A stretch of 52,642 nt of DNA from an uncultured Lachnospiraceae bacterium. GTDB taxonomy: Bacteria > Bacillota > Clostridia > Lachnospirales > Lachnospiraceae. Under the pieces are notes generated by a model. It was given only the letters and a program-made list of their open reading frames with translations, did no database searches and had not been told where the DNA came from. Both the position numbers and the translations under genes were made by a program. The DNA lies in assembly GCA_910585635.1 (NCBI GenBank), contig CAJUFE010000031.1:1-52642 (forward strand), given 5' to 3'. This document shows, in pieces, positions 23,459 through 31,258 of this stretch (positions are counted from its first letter, which is position 1; every line of letters begins with the position of its first letter).

Positions 23459-23740
23459 TCATTTTTTCCACGCCAGCTTCTGAGACAGGAACCGCAGGGT
23501 ATCCAGCTTTTTCTTATCTGCTTCCGGCAGATGTTCCGTGAGGATCTCCGTGAGTAGACCGGTCTCCTGGTCGGTGAACTGGAGGCCGTTTTTCTGCGCG
23601 TCTAGGTTGAGCTCCATGAAAGCATTTAGGAGCTGCCCTTTCTGCGCCTTGGCGATCTTATCGGCAAAGGCGGTCAGAAGCTTTAATTTCCGGCTGTCCA
23701 TACCTTTCAATCGAGGGTCGTTCATCCATGATCTTTCCAT
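23459..23740 (-). CDS. Small hypothetical helical protein
   Basis: A 93-residue, soluble, largely helical protein that I do not assign to a named family. It contains DPRLKGMDSRKLKLL, FADKIAKAQKGQLLNAFMEL and LLTEILTEHLPEADKKKLD. The start at 23740 has AAAGGTG seven bases upstream. It lies 119 bases downstream of the hypothetical gene 23860-24333 on the same strand. Both end in helical segments with L-P-E/S-P-E and KKLD/SRLD motifs, hinting that they are related in fold or work together. That is a weak inference. Confidence 0.6.
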   Translation of the reverse strand: MERSWMNDPRLKGMDSRKLKLLTAFADKIAKAQKGQLLNAFMELNLDAQKNGLQFTDQETGLLTEILTEHLPEADKKKLDTLRFLSQKLAWKK

Positions 23741-23859
23741 GATCCACACCTTTCTTTATTTCCGCGGGTAATGAGCCAAGTGCCTGACCGTAAAGGTCTG
23801 CCTCTGGGCAGGCAGCATGGGCCAGGTATGCCATCCAGGTATACCAGATGCACCATGTG

Positions 23860-24333
23860 TCATGTGAAGGCCTGCATGGTCTGCATGATCAGCTGGATAT
23901 TGTCCAGCCGGCTCTGCTGCTCCGGGGAGAGGATCGACCGGAGCTTTTCCATCATGATGGCGGAGGTGGGACTGTTCTCCACAGTGGCCTTAGGGGCGCT
24001 CTCCTGATAATTCCGCCGGATCTGGAAGCCCTGGAGGATATTGATGATCACATCCATCAGATCCTGCTCCTGCTGTGTGCCGTAGGGTTTGATCGCATTG
24101 AGCATCTCGATGGGGGAGGACTGGTCCTGCCCTACAGAGCAGATCCCCATCTCGCCCTCCGGTCCTTCACGGAACAGCTCCATGGTCCGCATCAGTTCAT
24201 TCCCTTTTACCAGGACCGACAGGAATTTCTGCTGGGGGACCTGGACGTAGGGGAGGGCGGCTTTGATCATCTGGAGATGATGGTCTCCGATCAGGTAATC
24301 CAGGTCTGTGAGTTTATAATCATCTTTTTCCAT
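23860..24333 (-). CDS. Hypothetical protein (157 residues)
   Basis: A soluble protein without recognised domain. It begins MEKDDYKLTDLDYLIGDHHL, has a predicted helical MIKAALPYVQVPQQKFLSV segment, and ends with EKLRSILSPEQQSRLDNIQL. The SPEQQSRLD ending resembles PEADKKKLD in the neighbour. Codon use and an intact frame with no competing frame suggest a real gene. The start at 24333 has a weak GGATGG upstream; an alternative in-frame start is at 24402. It is divergent from the 49-residue gene at 24431. Confidence 0.6.
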   Translation of the reverse strand: MEKDDYKLTDLDYLIGDHHLQMIKAALPYVQVPQQKFLSVLVKGNELMRTMELFREGPEGEMGICSVGQDQSSPIEMLNAIKPYGTQQEQDLMDVIINILQGFQIRRNYQESAPKATVENSPTSAIMMEKLRSILSPEQQSRLDNIQLIMQTMQAFT

Positions 24334-24430
24334 TCTTATACCATCCTGCACATTCTTTGCTCCTATGTATATGAGCCATGTACGGGTTCTATTCTCCTGC
24401 ATATCATATTTTTAGAAGGAGGTTTTGAAG

Positions 24431-24580
24431 ATGGTCTTTTCAAGATTGATCATAGAGGGAAATGCTGTATATGAGATCGATGACGCCTGTATGGAGCAGC
24501 GTCGCAGACGTTTAGAGGAATTGGAGAGAGGGCAGCGGGGAGAGCTGCAGGGACAGGAGAGAAAGCCTGGAGGCCGATAA
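24431..24580 (+). CDS. Small hypothetical protein (49 residues)
   Basis: A short open frame with an excellent ribosome-binding site, AGAAGGAGG, eight bases before the ATG. It reads MVFSRLIIEGNAVYEIDDAC and continues with a highly charged MEQRRRRLEELERG helix to a TAA stop. The N-terminal part looks like a compact strand-rich unit and the rest a basic/acidic helix. I recall similar short clostridial proteins with a YEID(E/D)xC motif but cannot name a function. Confidence 0.6.
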   Translation: MVFSRLIIEGNAVYEIDDACMEQRRRRLEELERGQRGELQGQERKPGGR

Positions 24581-24616
24581 AGGAGACGGTAAAACACGTC
24601 GGGACTGCCAGGAGGA

Positions 24617-24660
24617 ACGAAAAAGGACTGCCCCGGGCAAGATGGTCTGGCGGCAGTCCC
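24617..24660 (-). terminator. Hairpin terminator (minus strand)
   Basis: GGACTGCC and GGCAGTCC (24625-24632 and 24652-24659) pair perfectly. On the minus strand the stem is followed by TTTTTCGTT. Confidence 0.6.
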
Positions 24661-24689
24661 CGGAAAGCATGGGCAGACCAGCGCAGACC

Positions 24690-24717
24690 AAAAGGCACCT
24701 CTCCCAGGAGAGATGCC
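24690..24717 (-). terminator. Second hairpin terminator (minus strand)
   Basis: GGCATCTCTC-CTGG-GAGAGGTGCC on the minus strand runs into TTTTGG, giving a compact terminator in tandem with the one at 24617-24660. Confidence 0.6.
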
Positions 24718-24852
24718 CCTTGCCCTCCGGCACTGCATGCATAGGAGAACTGGCTGCCGGCATGACCACGCTCCTACGTGCGTGTACGTCAGGACGCACA
24801 CATGATAAATGTCAGCCTGTGGGCCAGAAAGCCAGAGACACAGGCTGGCCGT
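24718..24852. other. Gene-free stretch with a further hairpin
   Basis: Part of the 24581-24892 interval, which holds no convincing gene. CAGCCTGTG at about 24813 pairs with CACAGGCTG near 24838-24846. Open frames here on either strand lack ribosome-binding sites and were not accepted. Confidence 0.5.
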
Positions 24853-24882
24853 AAAAGATCTGGCAGATGGCCGTCATCTGCC
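24853..24882 (-). terminator. Terminator of the cysteine-rich protein gene
   Basis: GGCAGATG-ACGGC-CATCTGCC on the minus strand, followed by AGATCTTTTAC, starts ten bases after the stop of the gene at 24893-25126. Confidence 0.65.
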
Positions 24883-24892
24883 GCTAAGGCGA

Positions 24893-25126
24893 TCAGCAGA
24901 AGAAGCCGTTCCCATTGCCGCAGCAGAGGAGAAGGATGATGATCCAGCAGATATTCCCGCCGCCGAAACCGCATACGCAGTTATGTTCGAAGCAGCCGTT
25001 GTTGCATCCGCTGTTGCCGCCACAGCAGCACAGGATCAGGATGAGGAAGATCAGATTGGAACAGCTGCCTCCCCCTGTCTGGCACTCACATCCACACCCA
25101 CAGTTTGTTGCCGCTACATCACTCAT
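24893..25126 (-). CDS. Cysteine/glycine-rich hydrophobic protein ('chorion class high-cysteine HCB protein 13'-like)
   Basis: A 77-residue protein with 18 cysteines. It begins MSDVAATNCGCGCECQ, then alternates two hydrophobic stretches (LIFLILILCCC and ICWIIILLLCC) with Gly/Asn/Cys-rich segments and ends GNGNGFFC. Clostridial proteins of this kind are often annotated by name similarity as chorion-like high-cysteine proteins. Their real function is unknown; a surface, spore or membrane location and metal or disulfide chemistry are guesses. GGAGG lies seven bases before the ATG. It is flanked downstream by three hairpins. Confidence 0.72.
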   Translation of the reverse strand: MSDVAATNCGCGCECQTGGGSCSNLIFLILILCCCGGNSGCNNGCFEHNCVCGFGGGNICWIIILLLCCGNGNGFFC

Positions 25127-25232
25127 GTTGATTCCTCCAAAAAATTTTCTTTACACTCCATCATATGTGGAGCGGCTTGCCACAGTTTCCTGTGGACGAA
25201 CAGAAAATTTTTGCAGATCCTTTGGTGGCTGG

Positions 25233-26759
25233 TCATCCTTTAAGCCAATAGTCCAGATCCGGGTAGAGCTGTTCCCATTCCCGATCCTCCAAGCTGGATA
25301 AAATGTGTGTGCGCACCAGTTTTCCCATCTTATAGTAGGACAATATGTACGTCCATTTTTCTTCCTCCCCATCATATTCGTATACGTGCTCTAATATCAA
25401 CTCCTCGGTACACACATATACGCCATCTACGACGCCATAAACCGTCACATAGTCATAGCTGGAACCGCACCGGCCTCTTGATATGACCCTCTGTCTTCCA
25501 AATTCCAGAAAAGCAAGCTGTTCAGGAAAAGAAGGATAATAGGCAAACCGCTCTGCACCCTTGTCCCATATCATCGCCCGGTAATTTTCCCAGCTTCCTC
25601 CGCTCCCTCCCGAGACTCCCTCTTGGATCAGCAGGTCCTGTGCCCCGTCAAAATTGATATCCACGCTTTCCATATGATAGCTCCCATGCCTGTCAAAACC
25701 GTCCTTTCCCATTTGGGTATAGGGGATGGACAGATGCTGCAATGGGACTGGTCTTCCTTCCCATTCCCCTTCGATCAAGATGTGGAAGCTGTCGTTTTCT
25801 CTCCAATAGTCTCTATCTCTATCCAACGTCCCGATCCCAAAGGTACAACATCTGACCCCTGCCACACGTTCCAGATGGATGTACAGCAGGTCGCCCCCTT
25901 CCTGCTCCACGGTCTCTTCGATCACCTTCCCCCACTCCTCACCAGCTATCCACTGGAATGGGACCATAGCATCCAGAGCATCTATTTTTGCTCTATGATC
26001 TTCAGGGATGAAAGATGCACTGACATGATAGCCATCCTGCTCCTGCCCCCTTTCCCAACGTTCCCGCAGAACAGCTGCGATCGCCTGTGTATCCAGTTCC
26101 CCGTCACCTATGGTCAATCGGACCTGGCAGTCCGGGTTTTCTTTCAGATGCTTTTCGGTCTCTGCACATTTCTCTTTGCTGTCGATCGTAAGGCTGACCT
26201 CCTCTCGGAAAGACTGCCTCATATGATCTGCGACATAAAGACCGGCTATCTCAGCGGAGCCGCCCATCTGGAACAAGGCCTCTACGGTATCGCCGGGCCT
26301 TGAAAGCTTTCCGTGTATCCAATGCCCGTCCCCGTCAAAACGGCCGCAAAATGGCATGGCCTCCGTACCGATCGAAAACAGATCTTCCGCAAGGTAGATA
26401 TCAGCCCGCAGCCGGTACGAGGCTTCTGCTGCAGATATGCCGGGCTCGATCTCGGCACCGACCCGGATCATCTGGCTCAGTCGGTCCAACTGTGAAAAAT
26501 TGTCGATCAGATAGAAGCCGCCTTTTTTTGGAAAACCGGTCTCTGTACAGCTCTCTTCCATGGTCGAGAGCCCTGCGACCTGTGTCCGCAGAGCATCCAG
26601 TTCTTCTGCATATGCCGCGATCGTCCTTTCCCTGTCTGCCAGTCCTTCCTGCAGCTCTTCTATCTGCGATCCATATTCCCTGTACTGACCGGCGATGACC
26701 GATGATATGGATAGGAGCACAGCCACGATAAGGGCGGCCGCCAATATCTTCTTTTTCAT
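25233..26759 (-). CDS. Membrane-anchored extracytoplasmic protein with coiled coil and XAC2610-like region
   Basis: This encodes 508 residues. An N-terminal membrane anchor (KKKILAAALIVAVLLSISSVIAG region, 2-24) is followed by a coiled-coil stretch (about 30-70, EELQEGLADRERTIAAYAEEL) and a segment like secreted repeat proteins (FDGDGHWIHGKL). The C-terminal part contains SVDINFDGAQDLLIQEG, an FG-GAP/XAC2610-type acidic loop, and a beta-rich end. I infer an outward-facing envelope protein with unknown ligand. The start at 26759 has AGGACAGGGA upstream. It lies about 220 bases downstream of alr, with no recognisable feature between them. Confidence 0.7.
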   Translation of the reverse strand: MKKKILAAALIVAVLLSISSVIAGQYREYGSQIEELQEGLADRERTIAAYAEELDALRTQVAGLSTMEESCTETGFPKKGGFYLIDNFSQLDRLSQMIRVGAEIEPGISAAEASYRLRADIYLAEDLFSIGTEAMPFCGRFDGDGHWIHGKLSRPGDTVEALFQMGGSAEIAGLYVADHMRQSFREEVSLTIDSKEKCAETEKHLKENPDCQVRLTIGDGELDTQAIAAVLRERWERGQEQDGYHVSASFIPEDHRAKIDALDAMVPFQWIAGEEWGKVIEETVEQEGGDLLYIHLERVAGVRCCTFGIGTLDRDRDYWRENDSFHILIEGEWEGRPVPLQHLSIPYTQMGKDGFDRHGSYHMESVDINFDGAQDLLIQEGVSGGSGGSWENYRAMIWDKGAERFAYYPSFPEQLAFLEFGRQRVISRGRCGSSYDYVTVYGVVDGVYVCTEELILEHVYEYDGEEEKWTYILSYYKMGKLVRTHILSSLEDREWEQLYPDLDYWLKG

Positions 26760-26982
26760 GTATGTATCCCTGTCCTCTCTGCATCGATCCACACAACGAT
26801 CCTGCCGCCGCGCCACCCTAGCAAAGCCAAGATGATACAGGTCCGCGGGGCGCTGGACCGCTGGATGTGCGGGTGGTTAACGCCGATATCCGCACACGTC
26901 TGCTGGCCGTGGGGCTGGACCTCCGGACGCAGGCGGTCGACCAGCCATGCGCCTTTGACCCACACCATAACGACTGCATCTT

Positions 26983-28167
26983 CTACGACCGAAAGTCCTC
27001 ATAGGTATCCTGGAAATAGTCCTTCGTCCCCACGATCTGACCGCCGGACAGGTACACCCTGGGGACCCGCTTTCCGATATCGCAGACGATCTCGTAATGG
27101 AAGCCGCCCCCGGCCCTAGCGATGTCCTCCACCGTGATCTGCCTGCTGCCGTCCTTTCCGATCAGGGTCACCACATCGTCCTCCTGCACGCCTTCGATAT
27201 GGGTCACATCCACCATGAACTGATCCATACAGACCCGCCCCAGGATCGGGGCCTTCTCCCCTCGTATCAGGACCCAGCCCTTCCCGGACAGGTTCCTGAG
27301 ATAGCCGTCGCCGTAGCCCACAGGGACCGTGGCCACCCGCATGGTCTCCTTCGCGGTAAAGGTGCCGCCGTAGCTGATCTCCCGGCCAGGCTCTAAGGTC
27401 TTCACATAGGTGACCGCGCTCTTTAACGCCATGGCCGGCTGTAACCGGATCTGGCTCTTGTCCACCTCATCGGAAGGGTACATCCCGTAGATGGAGATCC
27501 CGGCCCGGACCTGGTCCAGGTCATCTCCTATATGCTCGATGAGCCCGGCGCTGTTGGCGCAGTGCTTTACCGGGATCTCTACTCCCCGCTCCTCTAATAA
27601 GGAGACAAAATGGCGATACCGCGCAAGCTGTGCCCATGCCTTAGTCTTGTCCGTCTCATCCGCCCTGGCAAAATGGGTGAACATCCCCTCCAGGATGATC
27701 CCCGGAAGAGCGGCGGCCCGGGCCACCATGTCCGCGTTCCCTTCGTCCGGCTCCATGCCGATCCGGCTCATCCCTGTATCCAAGGCCAGGTGGACCGGCG
27801 CTCTTTTCCCTAACCGGCTGGCCAGCCCACTGTAGGCCTCCAGCTTCTCCTCTTCAAACAAGGAAGGGCGGATGGCATGGCCGATCATCTCCTCATACTG
27901 GCTCTCATGGACCACCCCCAGCACCAGGATCGGTTTTGTGATCTCGTGGCGGCGCAGGATGAGAGCCTCCTCCACCGTCGCCACCCCATAGCCTGTGACA
28001 TAAGGATCGATGGCCTTGGCTACCGGCACCGAGCCATGTCCATAGCCGTCCGCCTTGACCACCCCGATCATCCCCGTCCCTTTAGGGAGCGCTCTCTCCA
28101 TCTCCGCCATATTGTTCCTGATGGCATCTAAGTCGATCTGTGCATATACTCTGCTGTACGGTCTCAT
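26983..28167 (-). CDS. alr: Alanine racemase
   Basis: A 394-residue fold-type III PLP enzyme making D-alanine for peptidoglycan. PLP-lysine is K38 in MIGVVKADGYGHG. The C-terminal part has the catalytic tyrosine region EISYGGTFTA and MDQFMVDVTH. The start at 28167 has GAGGTGAGAG upstream; an in-frame GTG at 28176 is possible but lies within that site. It follows the NAD(P)HX repair gene by 36 bases and is probably co-transcribed. In many Firmicutes alr and nnr lie together with mazF; here mazF is separate. Confidence 0.94.
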   Translation of the reverse strand: MRPYSRVYAQIDLDAIRNNMAEMERALPKGTGMIGVVKADGYGHGSVPVAKAIDPYVTGYGVATVEEALILRRHEITKPILVLGVVHESQYEEMIGHAIRPSLFEEEKLEAYSGLASRLGKRAPVHLALDTGMSRIGMEPDEGNADMVARAAALPGIILEGMFTHFARADETDKTKAWAQLARYRHFVSLLEERGVEIPVKHCANSAGLIEHIGDDLDQVRAGISIYGMYPSDEVDKSQIRLQPAMALKSAVTYVKTLEPGREISYGGTFTAKETMRVATVPVGYGDGYLRNLSGKGWVLIRGEKAPILGRVCMDQFMVDVTHIEGVQEDDVVTLIGKDGSRQITVEDIARAGGGFHYEIVCDIGKRVPRVYLSGGQIVGTKDYFQDTYEDFRS

Positions 28168-28203
28168 CTCTCTCACCTCATGGTCCCTATCTTTATGGTA
28201 TGT

Positions 28204-29949
28204 TCATCCATGTGCCAGCACCTTCCCCACATAGTCTGCCAGCTCTCCCGCCAGCATCCCATAAGGACCGTGCTCCTCCCTGTAACGGTCTCCGGCCGCG
28301 CCATGGAGATAGACAGCCAGCGCCACCCCGTCCATCTCCTCCACCCCCTGGGCCAGGAGGCCGGCCAGCACACCGGTCAGCACATCCCCGGAGCCGGCCT
28401 TGGCCATGGCGCTGTTGCCGCTGGTGTTCACGTAGACCCGCCCGTCCCGTAAGGCGGCCACCGTAGCGGCGTCCTTCAGCACACAGGTGATCCCGTAGCG
28501 GGCTCCGTACTCCCTGGCAGTCCCGATCAGATCCTTTTGGATCTCTTCTATAGTCTTTCCCGTCAGGCGGGCCATCTCCCCCAGATGGGGCGTGATGATG
28601 ATGTTCTCTGTAAAATATCCGGTCAGGTTAGGATCTGCCGCCAGGATGTTCAGGGCATCCGCATCCACGATGAGGGGGCTGCAGACCTGGGCCAGGACCA
28701 TCTCCACCAGCGCCTTGGCATAGGGCGCCTGGCCCAGCCCCGGACCCAGGACCACCACATCTGCCCATCCGCAATCTTCTCGCAGCATCTCCTGGTAGCC
28801 TTCCATCTCCTCCGGTCGGACCTGGGAGGGATAGGTCTCCAGGATCGCTTCCGGCAGTCCGGCCTGGAGTGCCTCTCTGTTCTCCTCCACCGTCAGGATC
28901 TTCACCAGCCCCGCCCCGGTCCGGTAGGCCGCCAGCGCGCTAAGGTAAGCGGCCCCGCACATATTTCGGGAACCGGCCACCAGCAGCACCCGCCCGAAGG
29001 TCCCTTTATTAGAATAGGCCGGACGGAGCGGCCTTCTCATACCCAGGTCCCCCGGCTCACAGGTAAAGGCGCAGACCGTATGCCGCTCTGGCGGCGGCTC
29101 TCCGGCCCAGGCGGCGAACTGCTGCCCTGCTGCCGACGTGCCAGGCTGTCGCCCCGCTGCCGATGTTTCCGGCTGCCACCCCGCTGTCGATATGCCAGGC
29201 TGCCGCCCTACTGCCGACGCGTCCGGCTCCCGCCCTGCTACCAACGCGCCCGGCTGCCGCCCTCCCGGGTCACCAGGCTTTTGTGCTCCCGTCCAACAAC
29301 GTTCCGCCTCCGCAAAGGCCATCTCAGGGAACCCGATATCCGCCACCACCACTGTGCCTGCGTACGCCCGCCCCGGGTAGAGGACGGTCCCCAGCTTCTC
29401 CCACCCGAAGGTGACGGTCACATCCGCCTGCAGTGCCTTTCCCAATACCTGGCCGTCATCACTGCGGATGCCGGAGGGTACATCTACGGCTACGGTGAGC
29501 CTAGGACCGGCCTTTTCCAGGTCCTCCATGAACTGGCCATATACACCTCCCACCGGCCTGGACAGCCCGACCCCAAATATCCCGTCTACCAGGATGTCAA
29601 AGGCCTTCTTCTCCCAGGCAGGATATGGGGTCACGGTGATCCCCAGCTTCTCGGCGATCGCCGCCTGCTGCCGGAACTCCTGGCTCCCCTTCTCTGGGTC
29701 GCACACATAGACCACCTGGGCCTGATGGCCGGCCAGGACCAGCAGCCTGGCCACTGCCACACCGTCCGCGCCGTTATTCCCACAGCCACAGGCACACAGG
29801 ATACGTTCCCCTTTCTCTGCCCGTTCCTCCACTTCTTTTGCCACCGCCAGGGCCGCCCTCTCCATCAGGACCATTGAAGGGAGCTTCAGCTCCTGGATCG
29901 TATAGCGGTCGATCGACTGCATCTGCCATCCTGTGACCAGTCGTCTCAT
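28204..29949 (-). CDS. nnr: Bifunctional NAD(P)H-hydrate epimerase / ADP-dependent NAD(P)H-hydrate dehydratase
   Basis: A 581-residue repair enzyme that rescues hydrated NADH/NADPH. The N-terminal epimerase domain (1 to about 215) has GCGNNGADGVAVARLL and DGIFGVGLSRPV. The C-terminal ribokinase-like dehydratase (about 290-575) has NKGTFGRVLLVAGSRNMCGA, VLGPGLGQ and the nucleotide-site motif NSAMAKAGSGDVLTG. Between them lies an unusual insert at about residues 228-273 made of nine-residue repeats (GRQPGTSAA type), coded by a 27-bp minisatellite. The length exceeds the usual roughly 500-520. GTGAGG precedes the ATG. It is followed by alr. Confidence 0.92.
   Translation of the reverse strand: MRRLVTGWQMQSIDRYTIQELKLPSMVLMERAALAVAKEVEERAEKGERILCACGCGNNGADGVAVARLLVLAGHQAQVVYVCDPEKGSQEFRQQAAIAEKLGITVTPYPAWEKKAFDILVDGIFGVGLSRPVGGVYGQFMEDLEKAGPRLTVAVDVPSGIRSDDGQVLGKALQADVTVTFGWEKLGTVLYPGRAYAGTVVVADIGFPEMAFAEAERCWTGAQKPGDPGGRQPGALVAGREPDASAVGRQPGISTAGWQPETSAAGRQPGTSAAGQQFAAWAGEPPPERHTVCAFTCEPGDLGMRRPLRPAYSNKGTFGRVLLVAGSRNMCGAAYLSALAAYRTGAGLVKILTVEENREALQAGLPEAILETYPSQVRPEEMEGYQEMLREDCGWADVVVLGPGLGQAPYAKALVEMVLAQVCSPLIVDADALNILAADPNLTGYFTENIIITPHLGEMARLTGKTIEEIQKDLIGTAREYGARYGITCVLKDAATVAALRDGRVYVNTSGNSAMAKAGSGDVLTGVLAGLLAQGVEEMDGVALAVYLHGAAGDRYREEHGPYGMLAGELADYVGKVLAHG
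29130..29264. repeat. 27-bp in-frame minisatellite in the NAD(P)HX repair gene (5 copies)
   Basis: Units start at 29130, 29157, 29184, 29211 and 29238. They differ at several positions but keep a CTGCCGAC-GGCTGCCGCCC frame. Each codes nine residues in the linker between the two enzyme domains. Confidence 0.88.
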
Positions 29950-30129
29950 CCATCCTCACATCCTTTCTCATCGATCCGGCAAGATCTCGTAACGATCCGG
30001 GATATCTTAACAGTCACGAGATATAGCGTCTCTGCATTTTATCGGATCAGCCTGTCAAAACATGTACGAGTTGTCGTGAGCACACGCCAACGCACGGCTG
30101 TGACAGCCATTTCTACCTGCAAAGATATG

Positions 30130-30185
30130 CAGAAAAGCAGAAAACGCGCCACCCACTTGTACAATGCCTCGTAGGTAGGCGCGTT
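30130..30185 (-). terminator. Terminator of rex
   Basis: On the minus strand AACGCGCC (30185-30178) pairs with GGCGCGTT (30150-30143), with further pairing inside, then TTTTCTGCTTTTCTG follows. Bases 29950-30129 hold no gene; ATCTCGT and ACGAGAT near 29983-30022 could form a hairpin. Confidence 0.7.
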
Positions 30186-30256
30186 CCTCCTGCCATATCC
30201 TCTCTGGCGGCCCTTTAGACGGCCGTCTTTCTCTTTAGATCACTGCCCCTATCGCG

Positions 30257-30928
30257 CTATGGCTTCTCCTGTCCCTTGCCCCTCTTCTCCATCTCCTCGT
30301 CCTGCATGCTGCTCACCCGGTAGGACAGACGCATCAGGCTCTCCGACAGATGGACATTTTCCACCACCACATCGTCGGGGACGGCCAGATCCACATGGGC
30401 AAAATTCCAGATCGCCTTGATCCCTGCCTTCACCAGGCGGTCCGCGATCTCCGGCGCCTTCGTCTTAGGGATGGTCAGCGCGGCGATCTGCACCTCATGC
30501 TCCACGATGAACTTCTCCAGCTCCTCCACGCCCCGTATCTCGATCCCCCGGACCACCAGCCCGATCAGCCGCGGGTTCACGTCGAACATCCCCTTGACGA
30601 TAAAGCCGCGCCGCTCAAAATTCGCATAGTTGGCGATCGCCTGCCCCAGGTTCCCGGAGCCGATGATGATCAGGTTATGCTGCCGGTCGATGCCTAAGAT
30701 CTTCGCGATCTCTGTATATAAATATTTCACATTATATCCATATCCCTGCTGCCCAAACCCACCAAAATTGTTCAAATCCTGACGGATCTGTGAAGCGGTC
30801 ACTTTCATGCGTATGCTCAGATCGTTGGAAGAAATGCGCTCTACACCCTCCTCCAGCAGCTCCCCAAGATACCGGTAATACCGCGGCAGCCTGGTGATCA
30901 CCGCTTTCGATATTTCCTTTCGTTCCAC
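30257..30928 (-). CDS. rex: Redox-sensing transcriptional repressor Rex
   Basis: A 223-residue repressor that senses NADH/NAD+ ratio and controls fermentation genes. The N-terminal winged helix begins VERKEISKAVITRLPRYYRY and includes SNDLSIRMKVTASQIRQDL. The Rossmann motif is LIIIGSGNLGQAIANY near residue 88, followed by a C-terminal swapped helix. The start is GTG at 30928, with AAAAAGGAG eight bases upstream. The longer frame to 31006 runs through the promoter. It has a full-consensus promoter and is divergent from the ABC-F gene. No obvious Rex operator (TTGTTAA-type dyad) was seen in its own upstream region. Confidence 0.95.
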   Translation of the reverse strand: MERKEISKAVITRLPRYYRYLGELLEEGVERISSNDLSIRMKVTASQIRQDLNNFGGFGQQGYGYNVKYLYTEIAKILGIDRQHNLIIIGSGNLGQAIANYANFERRGFIVKGMFDVNPRLIGLVVRGIEIRGVEELEKFIVEHEVQIAALTIPKTKAPEIADRLVKAGIKAIWNFAHVDLAVPDDVVVENVHLSESLMRLSYRVSSMQDEEMEKRGKGQEKP

Positions 30929-30965
30929 GTATTTCACTCCTTTTTTGTAGATCGGTACTATTTTC

Positions 30966-30994
30966 ATTATAAAGATAGGGCAGATCGTTGTCAA
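30966..30994 (-). promoter_or_regulatory. Consensus sigma-A promoter of rex
   Basis: On the minus strand TTGACA (30994-30989) and TATAAT (30971-30966), both perfect, are 17 bp apart. The leader is about 30 bases. Confidence 0.88.
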
Positions 30995-31009
30995 ACAATT
31001 TTTCACTTA

Positions 31010-31038
31010 TTGCAAAAGTATATTGTATCGTTTATACT
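31010..31038 (+). promoter_or_regulatory. Promoter of the ABC-F gene, divergent from rex
   Basis: TTGCAA at 31010-31015 and TATACT at 31033-31038 are 17 bp apart. The -35 lies only 16 bp from the rex -35 on the other strand. The leader to 31259 is about 210 bases and contains a possible GGGCAGAT/ATCTGC hairpin near 31159-31185, so attenuation is possible. Confidence 0.6.
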
Positions 31039-31258
31039 ATTAATGCTGTTTTACCAAAATAAAAGGGCGAGCCGCTTTTTCTCCCTGCTTTTTGTGACCT
31101 TTTTCGCTTTCCTTCCTCCTAACAAAAGGTAGGGTAGGATGCCGTCGGCTCTTCTGTATGGGCAGATAGCAGGGACCGCCCATCTGCAGCAGAAAACAGG
31201 GTATGGCGCCGTTCGCCCCTACAGACACAAAAGATCGATAACGTTCAGGAGGGATCAC

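Noticed and set aside
26756..27119. Small frames on both strands between alr and the 25233-26759 gene
   Set aside because: No usable start signals, no recognised motif, and overlap with alr.
28537..29877. 446-codon open frame on the plus strand opposite the NAD(P)HX repair gene
   Set aside because: It lies wholly antisense to a well-supported gene; long antisense frames arise from the high GC content and the codon pattern. No family resemblance.
30929..31258. Rex operator in the rex-ABC-F region
   Set aside because: No TTGTTAA-type dyad with correct spacing; TTGTTTGACAA near the rex -35 is only a short partial symmetry.
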